This document shows, in pieces, positions 19,219-28,500 of a stretch of DNA of 64,000 nucleotides. This stretch comes from Weeksella virosa DSM 16922 (GTDB lineage: Bacteria > Bacteroidota > Bacteroidia > Flavobacteriales > Weeksellaceae), in the NCBI RefSeq assembly GCF_000189415.1, contig NC_015144.1, positions 186,001 through 250,000 of the forward strand. Reading direction: 5' to 3'. The notes below the pieces were generated by a model. The model was not told the DNA's origin, searched no databases, and saw nothing but the letters and a program-made list of their open reading frames with translations. The translations under genes and the position numbers were made by a program. Positions within the stretch are counted from its first letter, which is position 1. Each line of letters opens with the position of its first letter.

Positions 19219-20349
19219 TTATAAGTTTCCTCTTCTTGCTTGTTCTTTTTCTAATGCTTCAAACAATGCTTTGAAGTTCCCTGCTCCGAAACTTTGTGCA
19301 CCGTGACGCTCGATAATTTCGAAGAACAAGGTTGGACGATCTTCTACGGGTTTAGTGAAAATTTGTAACAAATATCCTTCCTCATCACAGTCTACTAAAA
19401 TCCCTAAATCTTGTAGTTTTTTGATATCTTCTTCTATCTCACCTACACGCTCTGGAATCATATCGTAGTATGTTTCTGGTGGTGCTGCTAAAAATTCTAC
19501 GCCACGTTTTTTCAGTTCGGTTACTGTATGGATAATGTCTTTGGTTGCTACAGCTATGTGTTGCACTCCTTCGTCTTCATAGAAATCTAAATACTCTTCT
19601 ACTTGCGATTTTTTCAGTCCTTCTGCTGGTTCATTAATCGGGAATTTCGAATATCCATTTCCGTTCGACATTACTTTACTCATCAATGCAGAGTATTCTG
19701 TATTGATTTGCTTGTCATCAAACGAAAGTACATTAACAAATCCCATCACATCTTCGTACCATTTTACTACTGGCAACATACGATTCCAACCCACATTTCC
19801 TACGCAGTGATCCACGTACAATAGTCCTGTTTCGGTTGGTTGATAATCTGGCTCCCATTTTTCGTATCCTGGCATAAAAGGTCCTGTATAATTTTTTCTT
19901 TCGATGAACATATGTACTGTTTCACCATAGGTATAAATTCCGGACATTTTTACTTCCCCAAATTCATCGGTCAGAGTGGTTGGTTCCATGTAGCTTTTTG
20001 CACCACGCTTGATGGTTTGTTCGTAAGCATCGTAGGCGTCATCTACCCACAGTGCCAAAATTTTCACACCGTCTCCATGTTTCTTGGCGTGTTCGCAAAT
20101 AGGTGAGTCCGACTTTAGACCCGAAGTAAGTACTAAGCGGATTTTGCCTTGTTGCAATACATAAGATGCTCTATCGCGTACGCCAGTTTCTGGTCCTGCA
20201 TATGCCACTGACTGGAAACCAAAAGCAGTTTTGTAATAATGGGCTGCTTGTTTGGCATTTCCTACATAAAACTCAATATAATCGGTACCGTTGATCGGTA
20301 AAAAATTTTGTGCTTGTGCAATCTTTTCTGCAAAGGTTTGTGTACTCAT
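19219..20349 (-). CDS. hppD: 4-hydroxyphenylpyruvate dioxygenase
   Basis: 376 residues made of two VOC-type halves. N-half: GTDYIEFYVGNAKQAAHYY. C-half carries the iron ligands: His in YVDHCVGNVG, His in GVQHIAVAT and Glu in LFFEIIERHG, followed by GAGNFKALFEALE at the C-terminus. It is an Fe(II) enzyme that converts 4-hydroxyphenylpyruvate to homogentisate. It lies 63 nt after hmgA on the same strand. Length and ligands fit the family fully. Confidence 0.95.
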   Translation of the reverse strand: MSTQTFAEKIAQAQNFLPINGTDYIEFYVGNAKQAAHYYKTAFGFQSVAYAGPETGVRDRASYVLQQGKIRLVLTSGLKSDSPICEHAKKHGDGVKILALWVDDAYDAYEQTIKRGAKSYMEPTTLTDEFGEVKMSGIYTYGETVHMFIERKNYTGPFMPGYEKWEPDYQPTETGLLYVDHCVGNVGWNRMLPVVKWYEDVMGFVNVLSFDDKQINTEYSALMSKVMSNGNGYSKFPINEPAEGLKKSQVEEYLDFYEDEGVQHIAVATKDIIHTVTELKKRGVEFLAAPPETYYDMIPERVGEIEEDIKKLQDLGILVDCDEEGYLLQIFTKPVEDRPTLFFEIIERHGAQSFGAGNFKALFEALEKEQARRGNL

Positions 20350-20412
20350 TTTTTTTGTATGTTTATTGTTCTTTCTTTTCTTTAATATAAGATTAATTAT
20401 GGTTGAATCTTT

Positions 20413-21570
20413 TTAATATAACCAAGATTTGTAATAGTCTTCATCTTCTATTTCCAAAGCTGCTTTGGTCAATTTCAGTGGTCGAAAAGGATCAATCATT
20501 ACTGCCAACTCTTTGGTTTCTTTTGCACCAATAGATTTCTCGACCGTTCCTGGGTGTGGACCATGAGGGATACCTGCAGGATGTAAAGTGATTTGACCTC
20601 TTTCTACCGATTTTCTACTCATAAAATCTCCATCTACATAATATAAAATCTCATCAGAATCCACATTGCTATGGTTGTATGGTGCAGGAATAGACTCTGG
20701 ATGATAATCGTATAGACGTGGCACGAAACTACAGATTACAAAACCTGCTCCTTCAAAAGTTTGATGCACTGGAGGTGGCTGATGAATTCTACCTGTTATC
20801 GGCTCGAAATTATGAATGGAAAACGCCCATGGAAAATGATATCCATCCCATCCAACAAAATCAAACGGGTGTGTACCATATATATAAGGATAAATTAATC
20901 CTTCTTTCTTGATCATGATTTTGAAGTCTCCATGCTCATCATGCGTTTCTAGATTTTTTGGTGTTTTTATATCACGCTCGCAGAATGGTGAGTGCTCCAT
21001 CAATTGTCCAAAATGATTTCGGTAACGACGCGGTGTTTCAATTGGGCTGAATGATTCGATTATCAACAAACGATTTTGCTCGTCATCGAAATGCAATTGA
21101 TAGATAATCCCACGTGGTATGACCAGGTAATCGCCATATTCGAATTCGATTTGTCCATAACCGGTTTTGAGAACTCCTGAACCTTCATGAATAAAAATCA
21201 CTTCGTCTGCTTGAGAGTTTTTGTAGAAATAATCGGTCATCGAGGTTTGTGGTGCCGCTAAAGAAATATGCAAATCATTGTTCACCAGAACGGGAACTCT
21301 TGAGGCTAAATAATCTTTTTGTGGCTGAATTTTAAACCCTTTAAGCGAGGTGTGTTTCAAATGTTTTTCCCGTGCAATTTCGGGTTCTACCGAAAAAGGC
21401 TCTGCAATCTCCTTTACCAAAGTTGGTGGATAGCAGTGATAAACATTAGAATACGTACTCGAAAATCCGTGAGTAGACACCAATTCTTCGGCATATAAAC
21501 TACCATCTTCTTTTCTGAATATCGTATGTCGCTTAGAAGGTATTTTTCCTAAGGTTTGATAAAAAGGCAT
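20413..21570 (-). CDS. hmgA: Homogentisate 1,2-dioxygenase
   Basis: 385 residues, cupin-fold Fe(II) dioxygenase opening the homogentisate ring to maleylacetoacetate. Family phrases: KIPSKRHTIFRKEDG, VNNDLHISLAAPQTSMTDYFYKN, the cupin strand VIFIHEGSGVLKTGYGQIEFEYGDY, and near the C-terminus GWDGYHFPWAFSIHNFEPITG, EILYYVDGDFMSR and LHPAGIPHGPHPG, with the His and Glu iron ligands. The family usually has 380-440 residues. First gene of the tyrosine-degradation run. No maleylacetoacetate isomerase is present nearby. Confidence 0.93.
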   Translation of the reverse strand: MPFYQTLGKIPSKRHTIFRKEDGSLYAEELVSTHGFSSTYSNVYHCYPPTLVKEIAEPFSVEPEIAREKHLKHTSLKGFKIQPQKDYLASRVPVLVNNDLHISLAAPQTSMTDYFYKNSQADEVIFIHEGSGVLKTGYGQIEFEYGDYLVIPRGIIYQLHFDDEQNRLLIIESFSPIETPRRYRNHFGQLMEHSPFCERDIKTPKNLETHDEHGDFKIMIKKEGLIYPYIYGTHPFDFVGWDGYHFPWAFSIHNFEPITGRIHQPPPVHQTFEGAGFVICSFVPRLYDYHPESIPAPYNHSNVDSDEILYYVDGDFMSRKSVERGQITLHPAGIPHGPHPGTVEKSIGAKETKELAVMIDPFRPLKLTKAALEIEDEDYYKSWLY

Positions 21571-21618
21571 ACTCTATTTTTTGTGATTTCTTTTGATTTT
21601 TTTATCCCCAAAATGGGT

Positions 21619-21644
21619 TTTCTGATAGTAAAATATATCAGAAA
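21619..21644. promoter_or_regulatory. Inverted repeat upstream of hmgA (operator or leader hairpin candidate)
   Basis: Perfect 9-bp arms TTTCTGATA / TATCAGAAA separated by 8 nt, centred about 61 nt upstream of the hmgA ATG. Geometry suits a dimeric regulator. If transcription starts below the -7 element at 21747-21754, it would instead lie in the 5' leader and could fold. No regulator gene of the pathway is adjacent. Confidence 0.45.
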
Positions 21645-21914
21645 GAATATTGAGCAAACACTATCTTTGATAATAATGCTGCTTGCAGTTTCGACATTCC
21701 AAAAATGGTTACTAAAAAAACTTCCATAGCTGTTTTTGAAATTACTCAAATATAAGCTATTATTTTATTCGAAAAGAATATTTCTCTATAAATTATTTGT
21801 TGTATGGAATGATTTTCAAATGAATTTGTAAAACATCTTTCTTTATCAAAGATAATCCTATCAAAAAGAAAAAAAGAGTAATAAATATTCTTTTTTTTTT
21901 AGATATTGATTGTT
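21645..21914. other. AT-rich non-coding gap between hmgA and the upstream gene
   Basis: Part of a 344-nt stretch (21571-21914) without a convincing gene. It holds the inverted repeat at 21619-21644 and a minus-strand TATATTTG at 21747-21754. Frames that cross it start at GTG or other weak codons and overlap neighbours in another frame. Confidence 0.6.
21747..21754 (-). promoter_or_regulatory. Candidate -7 element TATATTTG for the hmgA operon
   Basis: Perfect match to the Bacteroidetes TAnnTTTG consensus on the minus strand, about 180 nt upstream of hmgA. The -33 TTG is not clearly present. It would give a long leader containing the 9-bp inverted repeat. Confidence 0.4.
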
Positions 21915-22445
21915 TTAATGAGAAAAGTCTTTGTAGAGGATTAGAGAATCTTGGTATTCTTTGTTTATAATTTTCCACAAATAGGGTTGGTCACTCAAAA
22001 GATTTAAATATTTTTTCTGTACCCGTTGCAATTGGATCGAATGACGCGTAAAAACTTCTTTATAGGCAGCCTCATCTCTTACTTTTTTTTGCATCAATAG
22101 TTGAATTTCTTGACGAATTTTTCGGGTATAAAACTCAGAAATATCAAATTGCAACTGTTTCTGATTGAGTAAATTTTCATCTTTTCTGTTTATCCACGAC
22201 CGATTTTCATCCATCCGATTGATAACCGTATAAACCGGTAATTCTTGTCTGGTTTGTTTCTTTACCCAACTAATTTCGGTGTAGATTGAAGCTGCAGTTT
22301 TGTCTCCTTTCGGCGCTTTGGCTTTAAAGTTTTCGAAAGTCAAAAACTGATTTTCTTGCCAATTGATATACGAACTCTGGTAGAAAGAAAATAGTCCTAG
22401 TTGCAGAATACAAAGTAAACTTATTTTTAGTGCTTTATAATTCAT
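21915..22445 (-). CDS. Secreted protein of unknown function (weakly DUF922-like)
   Basis: 176 residues with an N-terminal hydrophobic signal segment (about 7-24). The mature start, INWQENQFLTFENFKAKAP followed by AASIYTEISW, recalls the beginning of DUF922-type secreted proteins, but the match is loose. The rest is helical and rich in Gln, Lys and Arg. Its start overlaps the end of murF by 11 nt, so it is probably co-translated with it. I do not recognise a catalytic motif and assign no function. Confidence 0.7.
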   Translation of the reverse strand: MNYKALKISLLCILQLGLFSFYQSSYINWQENQFLTFENFKAKAPKGDKTAASIYTEISWVKKQTRQELPVYTVINRMDENRSWINRKDENLLNQKQLQFDISEFYTRKIRQEIQLLMQKKVRDEAAYKEVFTRHSIQLQRVQKKYLNLLSDQPYLWKIINKEYQDSLILYKDFSH

Positions 22446-23724
22446 TTTCTAAGAGATCTAATCGCATACCGTGCGAACCTTTTATCAATATATTTTTGGT
22501 TTCTATTGGATGTTTTTTTAGATAGTTTACTAGACTATCTCTATCTTCGAAGAACTGAATATCTGAAAAATCACCTTCTATTTTCGAAAAATTATTTCCT
22601 ACCAAATAAATCTTTTCAAAACCCAAGTCTTTGGTTAGTTGGGCTATTTTTTGATGATTTACTTTACTCGATTCTCCCAACTCGAACATGTCTCCTAATA
22701 TAACGGTCTTGCTACCATCGAAGGTAGAGAAGTTGTTCAATGAAGCTTCCATACTACTCGGATTCGCATTGTAAGCGTCCATCAGAAGAGTGTATTTATC
22801 TTTTTGTATCAACTGAGATCGATGATTAGCTGGGTAATAATTTTCTATTCCGTTTTTAATTTCTTTCGGCGAAAGCCCAAAATGTTTACCGAAACTTATG
22901 GCAGCTGCTACATTAGACCAATTATAGTTACCCGTTAAATTAGATCTTATAACAACATCTTCTACAACTACTTGAATCTTGTTATTTACATTTTCCTTCA
23001 ACTCTATACAATAGGTTGCTTGTGTCGATTCGTTTTTAGAAAAGGATATTTGGCTTTCAACTGCTTTTGCTTGTTGTAGTTGTAATGGGTCGTCAGCATT
23101 GATTAGGACCGTCTTATGGTGCTCGTGTAAAAAATTATATAATTCTGATTTTCCTTTTACCACACCTTCGAACCCTCCAAAACCTTCGAGATGTGCATGC
23201 CCAAAATTTGTAACATATCCTAAATCAGGCTGTGCGATTGAAGACAAAAGTTCAATTTCTTTTAGATGGTTTGCCCCCATTTCGATTACGGCAATTTGGG
23301 CATTTTCTGGTATAGAAAGTAAGGTTAATGGCACACCGATATGATTGTTAAGGTTGCCTTGAGTATAATGCACCTGAAATTTCTCTTGCAATACAGCGGC
23401 AATCAGTTCTTTAGAAGTTGTTTTACCATTACTACCGGTCAGTCCAATAACAGGAATTCTAAGGGTGCTACGGTAAGCTCTAGCAAGTGCTTGTAAACTT
23501 TCTAAACCATTTTTCACTAAAATTATACGATCATCTTGTAGATTTTGTGGTTCATCTACCACCACTATACTTGCTCCTTTATCCAAGGCTTCTTTTGCAA
23601 AAAGATTACCATTGAATTTTTCTCCTTTCAATGCAAAGAAGATTGCGTTTTGAGTGATTTTTCGAGTATCGGTTGTAACCAAACGATGGCGAAGAAAATG
23701 TTTGAGCAATAGTTCTGTTTTCAT
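22435..23724 (-). CDS. murF: UDP-N-acetylmuramoyl-tripeptide--D-alanyl-D-alanine ligase
   Basis: About 429 residues. The N-domain has TDTRKITQNAIFFALKGEKFNG, then the ATP-binding GLTGSNGKTTSKELI loop, NNHIGVPLTLL, EMGANHLKEIELLSSIAQP and NFGHAHLEGFG. The C-domain has DAYNANPSSMEASL. It adds D-Ala-D-Ala to the UDP-muramoyl tripeptide in the cytoplasm. I use the ATG at 23724: an upstream in-frame TTG at 23769 would read through the terminator hairpin of gldJ and is not credible. The gldJ-murF order is common in Flavobacteriia. Confidence 0.95.
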   Translation of the reverse strand: MKTELLLKHFLRHRLVTTDTRKITQNAIFFALKGEKFNGNLFAKEALDKGASIVVVDEPQNLQDDRIILVKNGLESLQALARAYRSTLRIPVIGLTGSNGKTTSKELIAAVLQEKFQVHYTQGNLNNHIGVPLTLLSIPENAQIAVIEMGANHLKEIELLSSIAQPDLGYVTNFGHAHLEGFGGFEGVVKGKSELYNFLHEHHKTVLINADDPLQLQQAKAVESQISFSKNESTQATYCIELKENVNNKIQVVVEDVVIRSNLTGNYNWSNVAAAISFGKHFGLSPKEIKNGIENYYPANHRSQLIQKDKYTLLMDAYNANPSSMEASLNNFSTFDGSKTVILGDMFELGESSKVNHQKIAQLTKDLGFEKIYLVGNNFSKIEGDFSDIQFFEDRDSLVNYLKKHPIETKNILIKGSHGMRLDLLENEL

Positions 23725-23737
23725 ATCATCAAAAATA

Positions 23738-23766
23738 AAAAAACTCGGGAAAAGTCCCGAGTTTTT
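23738..23766 (-). terminator. Terminator between gldJ and murF
   Basis: 12-bp stem with a GC-rich centre (ACTCGGGA / TCCCGAGT) and A/T tracts on both sides, 4-nt loop. It falls in the 60-nt gap between the gldJ stop and the murF ATG on the minus strand. Some read-through must occur if murF has no promoter of its own. Confidence 0.85.
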
Positions 23767-23784
23767 CAAAATTATTTTATCGTA

Positions 23785-25425
23785 TTATTTCGATCCTCTT
23801 TTTGTTCTTTTCGACTCAAAGTTTCCTTTGTAATCTTGCGCTAAGCGGAATCCTATCCAGCTTGTTGCTTCTGCTTGATGCAAGTATCGTCTTTGTCCTG
23901 GATCTAGCCAATAGATTGGGTCTTTCCAAGAACCACCTTTTACGACACGTACCTCATCACTGATGTTGGTTGTACGTGTTTTAGTATCTTTCTCTAGAAT
24001 TACACGTCCTTTCTCATCCACGGTAAATTGTCGTTTCGGTGCGTTATACATATCGCTTGTTTTAGCAACAGTTTCGGTTGTTACACGTGTGTCTAATGAA
24101 GACATAGCATCTCCGTCTCTGTAATTGGTGTAATCGTATTCGATTTCTTTTTTGTAGCTTCCTGGCAATCCTCGATAAACAAGTTTTCCGTTGTTCAATG
24201 TATCGTATTCGATGTCGTCTTCACCATACTTCGCAAAACCACCATTTTGATCATCGATTGTGGTTTTGAATACATTCCCACGGAAATAGTTGAAGTCATT
24301 TGCTTCATCATCTATTATCGGACGATATACATCGGCTGTCCATTCTGCTACGTTACCATACATTCCGAATAATCCAAAGTCATTCGATTGGTATTTACGT
24401 ACATCATTGGTAATTGCCGAACCGTCGTTCCCGTATCCTCCGATACCGCTATAATCTCCACGTCCAACTTTGAAATTGTCTAGGTATTGACCTCTTGTTT
24501 TTCCTTTGGTCCCACGCAAATCATTTTGAGCAACTTGTTTTCCTTTGTATTCGTTGTATTCTCTATTTTCGGGTAAAGCAAGTGCTGCGTATTCCCACTC
24601 TGATTCTGTTGGTAAACGGAAAGGTTGTATTTCTAATGAACGAGTTGCACGATTGGCATTTAGAATTCTCGTATTCGAAGATTTTATACGGGTTTGCTTT
24701 TCTAATTTTGTGGTATCAATTGCCTCTTGTACGTTGGTATTGTTGTTCTTATACTGTTCTGCACTAAAGGTTTTCGATTTCACATTATAGTCTTCGTTTT
24801 GGTAGAAATCTTTGCTCAAAATTCCTTTATCCATCAACGCTTTTTCGTTTGCTCTATCCGTCAACCAATCACAATAATTATTGGCTTGCAACCAGGTAAT
24901 TCCTACCACTGGATAATAACTAAACTCTGGTGAGAATAAATAATTTTCTGTCGAGAAGTTATCGGTTGACAATTTATTGCTAAAAACAGCAGGATCTGGC
25001 AAAGCACCTTCATAAATATCTCTATAGGCAGGATCTTCTGTCGGGAAAACCACTTTTAGCCAAGTAAGATATTCTCGGTATTCGTAGTTGGTTACTTCGG
25101 TTTCACCGATAAAAAAAGAACTTACTTGCATACGACGCGGTGTATTATTCCAATCGTGCATTACATCATCTTTTACCAAGCCCATGGTAAATGTTCCTCC
25201 TTCGATGAAAACCATATTTTGCCATGGTTTCACGTTTGGTTTGGTTTTATTACCGTTGAAAAACCAACCTCGCTGATCGTTTTGCTTGAAGCCACTCGTA
25301 CTCGTGAAGTTTTTGGTTCCTCCTCCTTTTTTCTTTCCACCGCTACCACTCCCACAACTTACAAAAATAGTCATTGAAGCAGCGGTAAGTAATAATGTAA
25401 AAATTCTACCTTTATTCATTTTCAT
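23785..25425 (-). CDS. gldJ: Gliding motility / T9SS lipoprotein GldJ
   Basis: 546 residues. A lipoprotein signal (MKMNKGRIF..., lipobox ending in Cys24 of FVSCGSG) is followed by a Gly/Lys/Ser linker and a formylglycine-generating-enzyme-like (SUMF1) domain running to the C-terminus: MVFIEGGTFTMG, FFIGETEVTNYEYREYL, RLPTESEWEYAALA, GLFGMYGNVAEWTADVY, and VVKGGSWKDPIYWLDPGQRRYL near the end. GldJ is an outer-membrane-associated lipoprotein of the gliding / type IX machinery and is stabilised by GldK in other species. It is divergent from porU, the T9SS sortase, across a 153-bp gap. Confidence 0.93.
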   Translation of the reverse strand: MKMNKGRIFTLLLTAASMTIFVSCGSGSGGKKKGGGTKNFTSTSGFKQNDQRGWFFNGNKTKPNVKPWQNMVFIEGGTFTMGLVKDDVMHDWNNTPRRMQVSSFFIGETEVTNYEYREYLTWLKVVFPTEDPAYRDIYEGALPDPAVFSNKLSTDNFSTENYLFSPEFSYYPVVGITWLQANNYCDWLTDRANEKALMDKGILSKDFYQNEDYNVKSKTFSAEQYKNNNTNVQEAIDTTKLEKQTRIKSSNTRILNANRATRSLEIQPFRLPTESEWEYAALALPENREYNEYKGKQVAQNDLRGTKGKTRGQYLDNFKVGRGDYSGIGGYGNDGSAITNDVRKYQSNDFGLFGMYGNVAEWTADVYRPIIDDEANDFNYFRGNVFKTTIDDQNGGFAKYGEDDIEYDTLNNGKLVYRGLPGSYKKEIEYDYTNYRDGDAMSSLDTRVTTETVAKTSDMYNAPKRQFTVDEKGRVILEKDTKTRTTNISDEVRVVKGGSWKDPIYWLDPGQRRYLHQAEATSWIGFRLAQDYKGNFESKRTKRGSK

Positions 25426-25549
25426 AGAATACTTATCGGTTCTGAGTTATAAAATTATTATGCAAATAAAATCAATTCAATTGAAATAAACAATTTCAGA
25501 TTGTAATAGTTTAACGCAAGGTTTTGTTTTTTATTTTATGGAATGCAAA

Positions 25550-25557
25550 TATATTTG
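25550..25557 (+). promoter_or_regulatory. Candidate -7 element TATATTTG upstream of porU
   Basis: Perfect TAnnTTTG match 21 nt upstream of the porU ATG. The sequence CAAATATATTTG (25546-25557) is palindromic, so a -7 can be read on both strands. The nearest TTG on the plus strand is 23 nt upstream, longer than ideal. Confidence 0.5.
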
Positions 25558-25578
25558 GGAAAAATACGTTTTTGAAGA

Positions 25579-28500
25579 ATGAGAAAGATTATTTTACTGT
25601 TGTTAATTTTTTCTTGGGCCATTTTTTCTAGAGCACAAACCTTTCATTTGAATTGGAAAGGCAAAAAAGAAATCGAACTTACCAATGCAACCAAAACTTC
25701 GGTGTTATTTTTTGAAGATGAAAAGCATTATAAGCTTAGCGGGAACAATCTACCTTATTTTATTTTGGAAGAAGAAAATCCGAGTCAGTTTCGTTATACA
25801 ATTTCGGATATCCGAAAAAAAGAAATTTCGTTTGATGAGCAACAACTTGTCCCTCATTTCCCGACCTATATCGACTATGTTCAAAATCATATCCAAAAAG
25901 ATCAAACTTTTATTCACACATTTCAATTATATCCTTTTATACAAGAAAACAATAAGTATTATAAGATAGAAAGCTTCACCCTTTCTAAGTCATCAGTCAT
26001 CCAACCAAAAGCGCATAGAAAAACTGCAACCAACACCAGTGTCTTGCAATCGGGTGATTGGTACAAGATAAAAGTCTCTAAAACAGGAGTATACAAGCTA
26101 ACGACCGATTTCTTCAAGGCTAGTGGCATTCCGACTTCGGGCTATGATTTGCGAACTCTGAAAATTTACGGAAACGGAGGTGCGCAATTACCCGCCAATA
26201 CAGGAACTTTTATTTACGATGATTTACAAGAAAACGCTATTCGCGTCATCGGGGAAGAAGACGGAAATTTTGATAGTAATGATTATATATTGTTCTATGC
26301 TCAAGGCCCAAACAACTTGCATAGAAGCGAAAATCAAACCCTAGAAAACCTTTCTCATCGTCTACATCTTTTCGATGAATACGCCTATTATTATATAACT
26401 TTTGGTGGGAAAAATGGCAAAAGAATAAGCACGAGTACGATCGACGAAACGCCTACCAAGACATTTACGAGTTTCGATGATTACCGTTTTTTCGAGCGAG
26501 ATTCACTCAACATCAACCAAATGGGGAAACAATGGGTAAGTCATCCGTTTCGTCAAAATCCAAACCAAACCTTTATCTTGCAGCTGCATCAACCTATTGG
26601 TGGTGAAACTGCTCATCTAAAAGCTTCCCTTGTTGGGAAAAATGCAAAAAATTCTAAGTTTACAATTTCGGCTGCTGATGCGACTGGCAATTTTAGTACT
26701 TTTTCAACAACAGAGTTTAGTAGAAATGAAGTTTCGCTAAAACTCAATTCTGTTCCGAGCTCATTAGCTGTTAATATTATAGGTAATAATACAAATGAAG
26801 AAGTTTTTTTAGATAAAATTTCGGTGGCTTACAAAGCAGCTTTGACATACGGAAACGAGCAATTTTCTTTTCGATTTCTAGACCAATTAGGTGAGGTGAA
26901 TAGTTTTTCTTTTTCGGGTGAGGCAACTATTTGGAATGTGTCGGATCTTACCAATGCCATCGAGGTTACCGATAGAAAATTCAGAAAACCTACGGAAGGT
27001 TTTCACAATGAGTTTATCGCTTTCAGAAACGAGCATGTTTTCACCGATATCAAATTTGTAGAGAAAGTGGCAAATCAGAACTTGCATGCCATTTCGGGTG
27101 TAAGTGCCGTGATCATCACACCCGAAGAATTTTTATCAGAAGCCATGCGTTGGGCGCAATTTAGAGAACAAAATGACGATATAAAAGTTGCTGTAGCAAC
27201 GACAAAACAAATTTACAATGAGTTTTCTTCTGGTTCGAAAGACGCTTTCGGAATTCGAAATTTTCTGAAATTTTTACGCGATCACAACAATCCAAATTTA
27301 CAATATGCTTTCCTATTCGGGAACGCAACATACGATCCAAAAGATAGGATTGTGAATAACAAAGATTACATCCCTACGTTTCTTAGTTTATCCTCAGCCA
27401 ATCTTGACAATACCTTTGCAACAGATGATTTCTACACCATGCTAACGGATGATCTAAAATTGATTGCAGAAGGACAAAATGATATTCTACCAAACTTAAC
27501 CTATGCAAGTGATGCATTGACCATTTCAATTGGGCGTGCACCCGCTCGCACCTTGGCCGAAGCTAGAAATATAGTTAACAAAACTATTTCGTACTACTCC
27601 CCAATCCAAGGGAAAGGTCCATCGTATGGCGATTGGCGACTAAAAGTAATTACGGTTGTCGATGATCCGAATAACTATAATAATCCTGATATTAACAACC
27701 CAACTATCGATCAGCAATATGATGAAGTACTACAATTCGCCAATAACCACTATTATGCTTTACGCAAACTCTATTTATCTGGATCTGAACAAGAACAAAC
27801 TGCTGCCGGAATACGTTATCCAAAAGTTACTGAAGGCATCACAAACGGTTTTGAATTGGGTGCAAATTTCATCGCTTATTTTGGGCATGGCGGACCGACA
27901 AGTTGGGCACAAGAACGCATTCTAACAAGTGAAGATCTTACAGGGCTCAACAATTTTAATGCTGCCTACTCTCGCCTACCAATTGTTTCTACAGTAACCT
28001 GTGATTTCACCATTTGGGATTTACCACAAATTGACTCTGCCGGCGAACAAATGATCAATAGCACTGCGGGCGGTGCGCTGGTAATGATCACGACCAATCG
28101 TCCTATTGGTGTCGCTTACGGACAAGAAATAAACGGTATCCTACTCAAAGAGTTATTCAACGAAGAAAAAGAACAAAATATTTCGGTAGGAGAAGCTTTG
28201 CGTCTAACAAAGATAAAAAAAGGATCAGATGCAGACCACAAAGAAGTAACCATAATCGGCGATCCGATGATTGCCTTAGCAAGACCAAAACACGACATTG
28301 TTATTACAAAGATGATGGCGAACGGCGTAGAAATCGACCTCAATAAAGAACACCAAATAAAAGCATTGGATTTTATCACTATCGAGGGAGAAATAAGAAA
28401 CAGCACCAATCATCAACTGATGAATAACTTCAACGGTTCGATTACCAATATCCTGTACGAAAAAGAAGTTGAAAAAAATTACCTAAGGGCTTTCCCCGAC

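Noticed and set aside
21793-21978. A 61-residue frame with a hydrophobic stretch on the minus strand upstream of hmgA
   Set aside because: It begins at GTG, overlaps the end of the secreted-protein gene in another frame and has no promoter or ribosome-binding sequence; the hydrophobic look comes from AT-rich DNA.
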